This document shows, one piece after another, positions 29,285 to 37,822 of a DNA stretch of 64,000 nucleotides (the stretch's first letter is position 1; every line of letters begins with the position of its first letter). Under the pieces are notes generated by a model. That model ran no database searches and was not told the origin of the DNA. It worked only from the letters and a program-made list of their open reading frames with translations. The stretch is from positions 124,001-188,000 of the forward strand of contig NZ_KB899696.1 of NCBI RefSeq assembly GCF_000378445.1, in the 5' to 3' direction. Position numbers and translations under genes: made by a program. This stretch comes from Deinococcus aquatilis DSM 23025. Its GTDB lineage: Bacteria; Deinococcota; Deinococci; Deinococcales; Deinococcaceae.

Positions 29285-30337
29285 ATGACCATCCACCCGG
29301 AGTTTCAACCCGAACTGGACACCGCTGTCAGGCTGGCGCAGGAGGCAGGAGCGCTGTTGATGTCGCACCTCGCACGCGGCGTCACCGTGGAACACAAAAC
29401 CTCGGCAGAAGACACGGTGACGGCGGCAGACCGCGAAGCCTCCGCCCTGATCGTGGCGGGCCTGAAGGCGGCCTTTCCCGGCGATGGCCTGCTCAGCGAG
29501 GAAGAAACCGACAGCCCCGAAAACAGGGCCGAGCGCCTGGGGCGGGCGCGGGTGTGGATCATCGACCCCATAGACGGCACCAACGATTTTATCAAAGGCA
29601 GCGCTGATTTCAGCGTCAGCATCGGCCTCGCGGTGGGCGGCGAGCCTATGCTGGGCGTGGTGTTCGCACCTGCATCGGGCGAATTTTTTGCGGGCGTGGT
29701 GGGCGCGGGCGTGACCAAAAACGGCGAGGCTTCCAGCTCCAGCCGCATTACGCCCCCGTTCGTCGTGGCGATTTCAGGCACGGAATACAAGCGGGAACTG
29801 CACCTGCACGACCTTCCCGGCATGAAACCCAGCGGCAGTATCGCCCTCAAACTGGCCCGGATTGCGGCGGGCGAGGCAGACGCGACCTTTACCATGTCGC
29901 CGCGCAGTGAGTGGGACATCGCGGCGGGGCATGCGCTGCTACGGGCATCGGGGGGCGACCTGCTGCGGCGCGACGGCCTGCCCATCCGATACAACCAGGA
30001 GCGGCCACACATCGAGCAGGGCATTGTCGGAGGGCAACCCGAAGCCCTGACGTGGCTGACGGCAGAACTGGCGGCCCGCGCCCTGCCCACCGCACATCTG
30101 GGCCTCAATGAATCGGCGCTCGCGTGGGCCACCCTGAGCGAAACAGACCAGACAGCGCTGGCCGGACATCCGGGGGTCAGTGTGCGGCACGCAGGCGGGC
30201 AGACCCTGGCGCTGCTGGTGGTCGATCCCGTCACGCGCACCGTGGAGCGGGCCGAGGGCGACGCCTTTCACCTCTCGCGCCTGACGCGGGATGTGGTGCG
30301 GGCGCTGGGGCCACTGAACGAGCCGCAAGCGGGCTAG
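29285..30337 (+). CDS. Inositol monophosphatase/CysQ family phosphatase with C-terminal extension
   Basis: 350 aa. Residues about 1-255 form a Mg-dependent phosphatase: HKTSAEDTVTAADREAS, LLSEEET (metal-binding Glu), WIIDPIDGTNDFIKG (Asp94, Asp97) and SEWDIAAGHALL (Asp of the C-terminal motif). The motif wording fits CysQ-type 3'(2'),5'-bisphosphate nucleotidase or inositol-phosphate phosphatase. About 85-90 extra residues follow the usual end and are not recognised. ATG 29285 follows TATCCT by 6 nt; an in-frame ATG at 29255 is rejected on that basis. Confidence 0.88.
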   Translation: MTIHPEFQPELDTAVRLAQEAGALLMSHLARGVTVEHKTSAEDTVTAADREASALIVAGLKAAFPGDGLLSEEETDSPENRAERLGRARVWIIDPIDGTNDFIKGSADFSVSIGLAVGGEPMLGVVFAPASGEFFAGVVGAGVTKNGEASSSSRITPPFVVAISGTEYKRELHLHDLPGMKPSGSIALKLARIAAGEADATFTMSPRSEWDIAAGHALLRASGGDLLRRDGLPIRYNQERPHIEQGIVGGQPEALTWLTAELAARALPTAHLGLNESALAWATLSETDQTALAGHPGVSVRHAGGQTLALLVVDPVTRTVERAEGDAFHLSRLTRDVVRALGPLNEPQAG

Positions 30338-30347
30338 ACTACCGATC

Positions 30348-30932
30348 ATGCCAGAGCAAGACCGACCGGAGCAGGAAGCTCACGCCAGCAGGCGCGTGAC
30401 GCTGCGGCCCCTGCTGGACTTTGGCGCGGCGGAATGGCGCACGCTGCACGGCTTTTTTAGAGACCGCGAGCTGGCCGACTGGAACGATGCCAAACCCATC
30501 AAAATGCCCGAATGGTTGTTCCGGCGCGTGATGCAGGACGAAGAAAAAACCGGCGAACGCGCAGGCTTCGGCGTGCTGAACGAACGCGGCGAGCTGATCG
30601 GCAGCGCGGAACTCTACGATATGAGGCCCCACCCACCCAGCATTCCCACGGTGGCGACTCTGGGCGTGATGATCGGCGTGCAGGCGCTGTGGGGTCAGGG
30701 GTACGGGCGGGAAGCCGTGGCGGCCCTGCTGCGCTGGGCTTTCGAGGAACGCCCCCTTCCGCTCTCTCGGGTCCGCCTGACCACCTTCGGGCACAATCGC
30801 CGCGCTCAGCGTGCTTTTTTGGCCTGCGGCTTCCGCGAGGTAGGCCGTACCGAGCGTCCGGGCCGTACAGATGTGCATATGGAAATTACCCGAACAGAAT
30901 GGCTGAATTTTTCGGCAACGTCTCCCCTCTGA
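30348..30932 (+). CDS. GNAT family N-acetyltransferase
   Basis: 194 aa, RimJ/RimL-like acetyltransferase: VTLRPLLDFGAAEWRTL start, ATLGVMIGVQALWGQGYGREAVAALLRWAFEE (acetyl-CoA pyrophosphate loop Q-G-Y-G-R-E) and VRLTTFGHNRRAQRAFLACGFREVG. The acceptor is unknown. TAGACT (30335-30340) overlaps the stop codon of the preceding gene and ends 7 nt before ATG 30348, so the gene has its own leaderless promoter despite the 10-nt gap. Confidence 0.9.
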   Translation: MPEQDRPEQEAHASRRVTLRPLLDFGAAEWRTLHGFFRDRELADWNDAKPIKMPEWLFRRVMQDEEKTGERAGFGVLNERGELIGSAELYDMRPHPPSIPTVATLGVMIGVQALWGQGYGREAVAALLRWAFEERPLPLSRVRLTTFGHNRRAQRAFLACGFREVGRTERPGRTDVHMEITRTEWLNFSATSPL

Positions 30933-30976
30933 CCGCTCTCTTCTGAACCGCTCTCTTCTCCTTCCGAGGTTTTCCC

Positions 30977-31900
30977 ATGCGCGTCCTGCTGCCCGACCTG
31001 CCCGCCTTCCGCGCCCTTGCCCTTCACGATGAACACGGCGTACCGGGCATAGACCTTGATTTTTATTCCACTGCCCAGGTGCCGGATGGCCCTGCCGACG
31101 GCGTGGTGCTGTGGATGACCGGCCCACACACCCGCGCCCGCCTGCTGGCGACACCGGGGCTGAAGTGGGTGCTGACCCTCACGGCAGGCATCGAGCATGT
31201 GCAGGCGCATCTGCCGGAAGGGGTGCAGCTCTATAACGCCAACCGCCTGCATGACCGGGCCGTCGCCGTGCACGCGGTGGCCGGAATGTTGGCCGCCGTG
31301 CGCGGTTTCCACCGGTTCCGGGATGCTCAGGCCCGCCGCGACTGGGCCTCCCCTGCCCTGCCCGACCACTCTGGCCTGACCACTTTGGATGACCTGAAGG
31401 TGGTGATCTGGGGCCACGGCCACATCGGGCGGATTCTGGAAGGCATGTTGGAACCGTTCGGCGCACAGGTCACGGGCATTCGCAGCACCACACCGCCACA
31501 AGAGCGGGACGCCGCGCTGGCCGAAGCCGATTGGGTGGTCTTGCTGCTGCCCAGCACCCCCGAAACACGCGGCCTCGTGAATGCCGACCTGCTGGCCCGC
31601 CTGAAACCGGGGGCTTGGATCAACAATCTGGGGCGCGGCAACCTGATTGTCACGGATGACCTGCTGGCTGCCCTGCAATCCGGGCCTCTGGGCGGCGCGG
31701 TGCTGGACGTGACCGACCCGGAACCGCTGCCCAGAGACCATCCGCTGTGGGGGCAGCCCAACCTGATTCTGACCCCGCACATCGCCAGCACCACCGAAGA
31801 CCTCGTGCCACGCGGCGCACGCCTGACCCGAGACTTTTTGCTGGACATGCTGAACGGGCGCGAACCGGAAGGCAAAGTCACGGCGGGGCGGCGGTATTAG
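30977..31900 (+). CDS. D-2-hydroxyacid dehydrogenase family protein
   Basis: 307 aa NAD-dependent dehydrogenase: nucleotide fold VVIWGHGHIGRILEGML, substrate-loop TLTAGIEHVQ, active-site regions NNLGRGNLIVTDDLLAAL (Arg), AVLDVTDPEPLP (acid) and LTPHIAST (catalytic His). It is closer in wording to the phosphoglycerate/glyoxylate-reductase-like subgroup than to SerA (no ACT domain). GAGG upstream is a weak ribosome-binding site. The 44-nt spacer before it carries a direct repeat of ACCGCTCTCTTCT. Confidence 0.9.
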   Translation: MRVLLPDLPAFRALALHDEHGVPGIDLDFYSTAQVPDGPADGVVLWMTGPHTRARLLATPGLKWVLTLTAGIEHVQAHLPEGVQLYNANRLHDRAVAVHAVAGMLAAVRGFHRFRDAQARRDWASPALPDHSGLTTLDDLKVVIWGHGHIGRILEGMLEPFGAQVTGIRSTTPPQERDAALAEADWVVLLLPSTPETRGLVNADLLARLKPGAWINNLGRGNLIVTDDLLAALQSGPLGGAVLDVTDPEPLPRDHPLWGQPNLILTPHIASTTEDLVPRGARLTRDFLLDMLNGREPEGKVTAGRRY

Positions 31901-31920
31901 GGGAAAGGAGAGCAACACCC

Positions 31921-32121
31921 CCTCAAATCGTCCCCGCCCAAGTCCGTGTGAGGCCGTCGTCCGCGCAGCGGGCGGGCCAATTCCAAAGTCAAGACGACGG
32001 GCAATTCCGCTTCAGATGAGCGAGTCAGCCAAGCTTGAAAACGACAAGATCACTCCTGCCGAGTGCAACGGAAACTCCCCTGACCCCTTTGGGGGCGGGG
32101 GCTGGGGGGTGGGGGAAAACC
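31921..32121 (+). repeat. ~200-bp dispersed repeat R1, copy A
   Basis: Begins AAATCGTCCCCGCCCAAGTC and ends in a G-rich GGGGGCGGGGGCTGGGG tract. Shares long blocks with copies at 36841-37040 and 54512-54712, including GGGCCAATTCCA, CAATTCCGCTTCA and TCACTCCTGCCGAG. All three have the same orientation. The 31901-32165 spacer contains nothing else recognisable. Confidence 0.8.
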
Positions 32122-32165
32122 GTGGCAGCAACCACACAAGCCCAGTCTCTCCCGCCTAACCCCGC

Positions 32166-33353
32166 TCAGGCAGGCAGCACCGGCAGCACCCGCGTATGGT
32201 CGGCAATCAGACCGCCACCCAGCAACCGGGAACCGTCGTACAGCACGGCGCTCTGGCCCGGAGCAACTGCGAACTGAGGCTCGGCAAAGCGCAACTCGAA
32301 GCCATTTTCGTCGGCCCGAAGAACGGTGGCCCGCACAGGCCTGGTGCGGTAGCGCACCTGAACATCGATCTCCGTGGGCAGATCGGCCAAGTCCAGCAAA
32401 TAATTGGGCGTTTCGGCTTTGAGGTCAGACCACAGGCAGTCCTCGTAATCGCCCACCCACACGGTATTGGTGGCCGGGTCAAGGTGAACGATGTGGCGCA
32501 CCCGGTGAGACTGGTACAGGCCCATGCCCTTCTTCTGGCCCAGCGTATAAAACTGCGTACCCAGATGATCCCCGACCACCTCGCCGCTGCTGATTTCGCG
32601 GATGAATCCGGTGGCCTGCGGAATGTGTTCGGCCACGAAGTCCTGCACCTTGCCGGGCACAAAGCAGATGTTCTGGCTTTCGGGCTTGCGGGCCGTCAGC
32701 AGGCCACGTTCCTCGGCAATCTCGCGCACGCGGGGTTTTTCCAGCTCTCCCACCGGAAACAGAATGAACGGCAGGGCGTCGCGGGGCGTGCCCCACAGAA
32801 AATAGGTCTGGTCTTTGCGGGGATCGTCGCCCCGGTGAAACTGCACCTCGCCGCTTTCCAGCTCCACACGCTTCACGTAATGCCCCGTTGCCACGTAGCG
32901 GCAGCCCAGCATCTTGGCCTTCTTCACCAGTTCGTCAAATTTGACCTTGGTGTTGCAATTCACGCAGGGATTGGGCGTGCGGCCCTGCGCATATTCTTCC
33001 AAAAAGGGGCCGACGATGTGGCGCTGGAACTGCTCGCGGTAATCCAGCAGATAAAAGGGCACGCCGACCTGCTCGGCCACCCGCCGCGCTTCGTAGGCCG
33101 CATCGGGCGAGCAGCAGGTATCGAAGGTATCGACCCGTTTGTCGTCGGGCCAGAAGCGCATCATCGCGCCGACCACCGAGTATCCGGCGTCTTTGAGAAG
33201 GGCCGCCGTCACGCTGCTGTCTACGCCGCCCGACATGGCGCACAGCACGCGCTCGCCCGCAGCCGCGACGCCCGAATTGTTGCCCAGATAATTCTGCACT
33301 GGGGGAGCGTCCAGAGAAGAGGTGGGGGGGGTGGAATTTGCCGCTGCCGTCAT
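32166..33353 (-). CDS. mnmA: tRNA-specific 2-thiouridylase MnmA
   Basis: 395 aa; transfers sulfur to U34 of tRNA-Glu/Gln/Lys. PP-loop AMSGGVDSS (41-47), FWPDDKRVDTFDTCCSPDAA, catalytic NPCVNCN Cys, KDQTYFLW, and the second catalytic Cys in SQNICFVPG are present. The beta-barrel C-terminus is complete. ATG 33353 is the start with family similarity. TAGGCT lies 10 nt upstream, and a 112-codon open extension above it is Arg/Gly-rich noise. The N-terminal ~30 residues (Ser/Pro/Asn-rich) are longer than in E. coli. This is the second wobble-34 enzyme gene in the window. Confidence 0.95.
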   Translation of the reverse strand: MTAAANSTPPTSSLDAPPVQNYLGNNSGVAAAGERVLCAMSGGVDSSVTAALLKDAGYSVVGAMMRFWPDDKRVDTFDTCCSPDAAYEARRVAEQVGVPFYLLDYREQFQRHIVGPFLEEYAQGRTPNPCVNCNTKVKFDELVKKAKMLGCRYVATGHYVKRVELESGEVQFHRGDDPRKDQTYFLWGTPRDALPFILFPVGELEKPRVREIAEERGLLTARKPESQNICFVPGKVQDFVAEHIPQATGFIREISSGEVVGDHLGTQFYTLGQKKGMGLYQSHRVRHIVHLDPATNTVWVGDYEDCLWSDLKAETPNYLLDLADLPTEIDVQVRYRTRPVRATVLRADENGFELRFAEPQFAVAPGQSAVLYDGSRLLGGGLIADHTRVLPVLPA

Positions 33354-33460
33354 ACCGCCCTGAAGCCTAACAGGGCGCGGCGCATAGAACCGTAAGCCTA
33401 CCGGGAAAGCTTGTCGCCCGCCGCCCCCCCGGTCCAGGTTTACCCCTCTGCCCCGCTCTC

Positions 33461-35257
33461 CTACCCACCTTCCGGCACCGTGTCTCGTTGCGGCAGCCGC
33501 CCAGCAGCGTGGACAGCCAAAAAAGCTTGCACAATCCTGGGGTCGAACTGAGTAGATGCGCCTGCTTGCAGGTGGTTCAGGGCGGCCTCTTCTGTCCAGG
33601 CCTCTTTGTAAGGGCGCACTGCCCGCAGCGCATCGTAGACATCCACGACGCTGACGATGCGCCCAGCCAGCGGAATGGCCTCGGCGCACAGGCCCGCCGG
33701 ATATCCGCCGCCGTCCCAGCGCTCATGGTGGGTGCGGGCGATTTCGGCAGCCAGGGGCAAAAACGGGTGTTGTGGGCCTTCCAGGATTTCTGCGCCGATC
33801 AGGGTATGGGTTTTGATGGTGTCAAATTCTTCGGGAGTCAGGCGGCCAGTTTTGAGCAAGATGGCGTCGGGGATGGCAATTTTGCCGATGTCATGCAGGC
33901 GGGCGGCCACCTGTAAAGCCTGCACGAACTCAGGCGCTTCCCCCAGTTCCTGCGCCACACAGGCCGACGCGTCTCCGACCCAGTGGATGTGCTTGGCCGA
34001 ATCATGATCGCGGTATTCGGCCACCGTCGCCAGGCGCTCCAGCGTATGCATCTGCTCGTCGTACAGGGCGTGTTCGCGCTGCTGCACGAGTTCGCTGAGG
34101 GTGTCGGCCCGCAGGCGAGCGCTCTGGCTGACCTGCTGGGCCTGCGCCACCTGAAACCGGACGGTCATTTCTTCCAGCGTCCTTCGGGCCTCGTGTTGCA
34201 GCCGGGCAAACAAAAGCTGCGTGTACAACTGCAACTGCTCCAGGGCGGTTTGAAGATCTCCGACCTGACGGGCGGCAAAACTGTATTGACTGTGCAGGCG
34301 CAACCAGATGGTGTCCTCAAAGGGAATCTTTTCGCCCAGCTTCAGCGCCTGCCCGAAATACAACTTCACGCCCGCCGCATCGTGGTGCAGCGCCGCCTCC
34401 CAACCCAGAGCCGCCAGCCAGGCTTGCTCGGCGCGGGGGCTGGATTTAAATTCAAAAGCGTCTGTCCACGCCCGCCAGTCTTCCAGCGCCTGCCTAAGCT
34501 GAAGGCGTTGCTGGAGACTGGGTTCGACCAATTCCAGCAGCCGCACATGGGTATGCAACTGGCGTTGCTGAAAGCCCAGATTATCGGTCACGGGCGCAAA
34601 ATCAAGGAGGCGGTTTAGAAATTGAATGCCCTGTTCGGCATACTGCCACACCTCTGCTTCGTGCCCGCGCAGCAACGCCTGTTGTGCCAGATACAACGAA
34701 CCCACCGCGCACGTGAGAACGCCATAGGAGGAAACCTTTTGGCCCTCCAACGGACAGATGCCCGTCAAGTCCAGGGCCAGAATCTCTTTGCCCAATTCCA
34801 GCATTCGTTCTGGACGATGAAATTCATTGAAGCTGATGCTGGAGTTATACAGCGCGTAGCCCAGTTCGGCGGCGTCGAGTTGCTGGGCCAGTGCACAGGC
34901 CTGAGCGTGCTGATCTGCCGACTGCGCCAGAAAACCCAGGCGCAAAAACGCGATGCCCAAGATGCCGTGAATTCGCCGCAACTCACGAGGCTCGGCAAAC
35001 TGGCGGCCCAGGCGCACCACTTCTTCGGCGTACTCGACCAGCCAGAGATTCATTCCAAGCAAGCCCGCCGATGGAACCTGCTGAGACAGAGCCGACCACT
35101 TTGCTGCTTCGTCCCCTGTTCGCCGCGCCTCGTGATAGGCCAACTGGGCCAATTGAAACGAGCTTTCCGGCTGCCGCTTTCTCAGCTCTACGGCCAGATC
35201 AATCAGCGGTGTGGTGAGCCCAACAGCAGAAGCGTACGGAGGCGTGTCTTTGCACAT
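33461..35257 (-). CDS. HD-GYP domain protein with TPR-like sensory region
   Basis: 598 aa. Residues about 10-370 are helical repeats with TPR-like spacing and no membrane segment. A coiled-coil stretch (about 375-425, Gln/Arg-rich) leads into an HD-GYP domain with metal site LHDIGKIAIPD (His455, Asp456) and THHERWDGGGYP (about 510-525), both intact. HD-GYP proteins hydrolyse c-di-GMP, so this soluble protein could oppose the diguanylate cyclase at 23559-24749. ATG 35257 has no clear -10 or ribosome-binding site, so the exact start is uncertain. Confidence 0.92.
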   Translation of the reverse strand: MCKDTPPYASAVGLTTPLIDLAVELRKRQPESSFQLAQLAYHEARRTGDEAAKWSALSQQVPSAGLLGMNLWLVEYAEEVVRLGRQFAEPRELRRIHGILGIAFLRLGFLAQSADQHAQACALAQQLDAAELGYALYNSSISFNEFHRPERMLELGKEILALDLTGICPLEGQKVSSYGVLTCAVGSLYLAQQALLRGHEAEVWQYAEQGIQFLNRLLDFAPVTDNLGFQQRQLHTHVRLLELVEPSLQQRLQLRQALEDWRAWTDAFEFKSSPRAEQAWLAALGWEAALHHDAAGVKLYFGQALKLGEKIPFEDTIWLRLHSQYSFAARQVGDLQTALEQLQLYTQLLFARLQHEARRTLEEMTVRFQVAQAQQVSQSARLRADTLSELVQQREHALYDEQMHTLERLATVAEYRDHDSAKHIHWVGDASACVAQELGEAPEFVQALQVAARLHDIGKIAIPDAILLKTGRLTPEEFDTIKTHTLIGAEILEGPQHPFLPLAAEIARTHHERWDGGGYPAGLCAEAIPLAGRIVSVVDVYDALRAVRPYKEAWTEEAALNHLQAGASTQFDPRIVQAFLAVHAAGRLPQRDTVPEGG

Positions 35258-35571
35258 TTGAATCAGATCCCCGATTGACTTTGCCTACCCAGTTGAATGC
35301 ATCTTCATTAAATATTTATTCTGCTGAACTTACTATTCCACAGTGACTTACTGTTCCGGTATCCCCCATTGGCCGATACTGAGCACAGAATCGAGGTCCC
35401 TATACTCTCTGAGGTGAGTGTACTGGGCAGTGGGCTTCACTGACCGATTGGTCACCTATATCCGAGTGAACAGAATGGCAAAGAACACCACGACCTCACC
35501 GAAATTCATCAATCTCTGATGGGTCGTTCGGAGCATTGCTTTAGGCAGAGTGCGTATTAGACTGGGGAGCT
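35258..35571. other. Intergenic region upstream of lysA and the HD-GYP gene
   Basis: Divergent 314-bp spacer, AT-rich near 35310-35330. It contains the palindrome TGACC-GATT-GGTCA (35441-35454), a TATACT (35401-35406) followed after 7 nt by a nine-codon GTG ORF (35414-35443), and a 14-codon ATG ORF (MAKNTTTSPKFINL) ending before 35521. The lysA promoter is at its right end: TTGCTT (35536-35541), 16-bp spacer, TAGACT (35558-35563). No larger gene seen. Confidence 0.5.
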
Positions 35572-36741
35572 GTGAGCCTCCTCTCTCCTGCCCCTGCTGC
35601 CCCAGCCACCGAGCATCTTGACCGCGCCGCCGCCGAATTTGGAACGCCGCTGTACGTGTACGACGCTGCCGAGCTGGACGCCGCGCTGGGGCGGGTGCGC
35701 TCGGCATTTGGCACGGCGCGGGTGTACTACGCCATGAAAGCCAATCCCAACCTGACCCTGCTACGGCGCTTGCACGGGGCGGGCGTGGGCTTTGAATGCG
35801 TCAGCGCGGGCGAGATTGCGCGGGCCGAGCGAGTGGGCGCGGGCGGGGAAAGCCTCTTGGTCAACGGCCCCGCCAAAAGTGACGCCGAGTACGCGGCGGG
35901 CGCAAGACTGGGAGCCACCTTTATCGTAGACCGGGCCGAGGAGGTGGGCTTACTCCCGCCCCACTCGCGGGCACTGGTGCGGGTGAATCCGGCGTTAGAG
36001 ATCAGCACGCACGACCACCTTGCCACGGGCGCGGCAAGCAGCAAATTCGGCGTGACCCTGGCGCAGGCCCCGGCGGTGCTGCAAGCCCTGCGGGATGCGG
36101 GTCACACGGCACTGGGGCTGCACGTCCATATCGGCAGCGCCATCCGCGACGCGCAGGATTTTACGGCGGCCTTTGCGCGGCTGGCCGACCTGAGGGCCGA
36201 AACTGGCCCGCTGGCCGTGCTGGATGCAGGCGGCGGCTGGGGCCTGAATGCCGACCTGCCCGGTATTGCGCGGGAAGCGTGGGCGGTGGCTACCGTTTTT
36301 GGCGCGGAACTGTGGGTCGAACCGGGCCGCTACCTGACCGCACAGGCCGGAACGCTGCTGACACGGGTGGTGGGCACCAAGCAAACAGGGCGTAATTTCG
36401 TGCTGGTAGACGCGGGCATGACCGAGCTTCTGCGGCCCATGCTGTACGGCGCAGAGCATCCGGTGTCGGCACTATGGGAGGGCGAACACAGCGGCACCTG
36501 GGACATCGCTGGGCCAGCCTGCGAAAGCGGCGACCTGCTGGCGCGGGATGTGGCTCTGCCCACCCCAAAACGCGGCGACCTGCTGGCGATCCATGAAGCC
36601 GGAGCCTACGGCGCGGGCATGAGCAGCAATTACCTGACCCGTTCACGCCCCGCCGAGGTGCTGTGGGAGGGCGGCGAGTGGAAGCTGATGCGGCGGCGCG
36701 AAACGCCCAAAGAGGTCTGGGCAGCGGAGGAACTGGAGTAA
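35572..36741 (+). CDS. lysA: Diaminopimelate decarboxylase
   Basis: 389-aa PLP enzyme, fold type III, for the last step of DAP-pathway lysine synthesis. The PLP lysine is Lys56 in YYAMKANPN. GLHVHIGSAI, DAGGGWGL, VEPGRYLTAQAGTL and the C-terminal GPACESGDLLARD and EAGAYGAGMSSNYL motifs carry PLP and substrate contacts, including the partner-subunit Cys. GTG 35572 lies 8 nt after TAGACT. Some Thermus/Deinococcus strains make lysine by the alpha-aminoadipate route, and lysA homologues there may act on other substrates, so the pathway is inferred from family. Confidence 0.94.
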   Translation: MSLLSPAPAAPATEHLDRAAAEFGTPLYVYDAAELDAALGRVRSAFGTARVYYAMKANPNLTLLRRLHGAGVGFECVSAGEIARAERVGAGGESLLVNGPAKSDAEYAAGARLGATFIVDRAEEVGLLPPHSRALVRVNPALEISTHDHLATGAASSKFGVTLAQAPAVLQALRDAGHTALGLHVHIGSAIRDAQDFTAAFARLADLRAETGPLAVLDAGGGWGLNADLPGIAREAWAVATVFGAELWVEPGRYLTAQAGTLLTRVVGTKQTGRNFVLVDAGMTELLRPMLYGAEHPVSALWEGEHSGTWDIAGPACESGDLLARDVALPTPKRGDLLAIHEAGAYGAGMSSNYLTRSRPAEVLWEGGEWKLMRRRETPKEVWAAEELE

Positions 36742-36779
36742 AAGGCGTCTGATCGGGGATAAAGATGACTCGTAGGGGC

Positions 36780-37040
36780 AACCCCCCCATTGCTCTGCAA
36801 TGCCCCCCTTGAGGAGAGGAGAAAAGACCACACCACCGCCACCCCAAATCGTCCCCGCCCACATCCGTGTGAGGCCGTCATGCGTGCAACGCGCGGGCCA
36901 ATTCCAGCTTGGAATTTATGGGCGATTCCGCTTCAGGTGAGCAATTTAGTCAGGTCTGAATACGACAAGATCACTCCTGCCGAGCGCAGCGACCACTCCC
37001 CTGACCCCTTTGGGGGCGGGGGCTGGGGGGTGGGGGAGAA
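36780..37040 (+). repeat. Composite repeat: C-rich R2 fragment followed by R1 copy B
   Basis: 36780-36825 matches the R2 family (ACCCCCCCATTGCTCTGCAA). 36841-37040 is R1 copy B, starting CCAAATCGTCCCCGCCCACA and ending in a G-rich tract. The arrangement R2 then R1 is the same as at 54446-54712. Confidence 0.8.
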
Positions 37041-37065
37041 CTTGGAAGCAGGCCAATAAGTCGGC

Positions 37066-37160
37066 ATTATTGATTCTTAACTAGGGTGGCAACACCTTGA
37101 AAGCTGGGCATAACCCCCCCGTTGCTAACGCAACGCCCCCCCTTGAGGGGAGGACAAGGG
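37066..37160 (+). repeat. R2 family repeat with conserved 5' flank
   Basis: TTATTGATTCTTAACTAGGG starts the unit, as in the copies at 15414 and 49366; AACCCCCCCGTTGCTAACGC follows from 37112, then GAGGGGAGGACAAGGG. Confidence 0.75.
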
Positions 37161-37202
37161 CTGAAGCTGCCCTGCTCGGCCCCACCCCGCTATGATGCCC
37201 CT

Positions 37203-37793
37203 GTGACCGCCCCGCATTCGACGATGCCCCTGCCCGACACCACACGCGCCCGAATTCAGACCGAGGCAGCGCGGCTGTTTGTGGCGAGCGGCTACCACGG
37301 CGTCAGCATGCGCGAGGTGGCCGAAGCGGTGGGCGTGACCAAGCCCGCGCTATACCACCACTACGCCGACAAGGAAGCCCTGTTTCTGGCGATGCTGGAC
37401 GGCACACTGGCAGGTCTGGCGCGGCTGGTGGCCCACGCGGGCGAGCAGGTCGGTATCCGGGCACAACTGGAAGTGTTGGTGGGCGATCTGGTCGCCAGTG
37501 CCCCGGCCCAGCGCGTGGGCCTGCAACTGGCCGGGGAGCTGCGGCATGTGTCACCCGAGCGCCGCGCCGCCTTCGAGGGCGAATACCGCCGGGTGTGGAT
37601 GGGCGGCTTGACCGCGCTGATCGAAACGGCGGCGGCACGCGGCGAACTCCGGGCTGATCTGCCCCCAGCCGTGCTGACGCGGGCGCTGCTGGCGCTGACC
37701 TATCCGCTGGTTACGGGTGCGCCGCCCGCCGATCCGCAGGGCACGGCGCGGGCGCTGCTGGCCGTATATCTGGATGGGGCAGCGAGACACTGA
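37203..37793 (+). CDS. TetR/AcrR family transcriptional regulator
   Basis: 196 aa. HTH region ARIQTEAARLFVASGYHGVSMREVAEAVGVTKPALYHHYADKEALF is canonical. The ligand domain contains LQLAGELRHVSPERRAAFEGEYRRVW, similar to the TetR_C family seen in PA3133/FabR-like or AcrR regulators. TATGAT (37191-37196) ends 6 nt before GTG 37203. No adjacent transporter on the same strand, and no operator palindrome was found at the promoter, so its targets are unknown. Confidence 0.92.
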   Translation: MTAPHSTMPLPDTTRARIQTEAARLFVASGYHGVSMREVAEAVGVTKPALYHHYADKEALFLAMLDGTLAGLARLVAHAGEQVGIRAQLEVLVGDLVASAPAQRVGLQLAGELRHVSPERRAAFEGEYRRVWMGGLTALIETAAARGELRADLPPAVLTRALLALTYPLVTGAPPADPQGTARALLAVYLDGAARH

Positions 37794-37822
37794 GGAGCAC
37801 CGGCTCTGTACAGGCACTGGGC

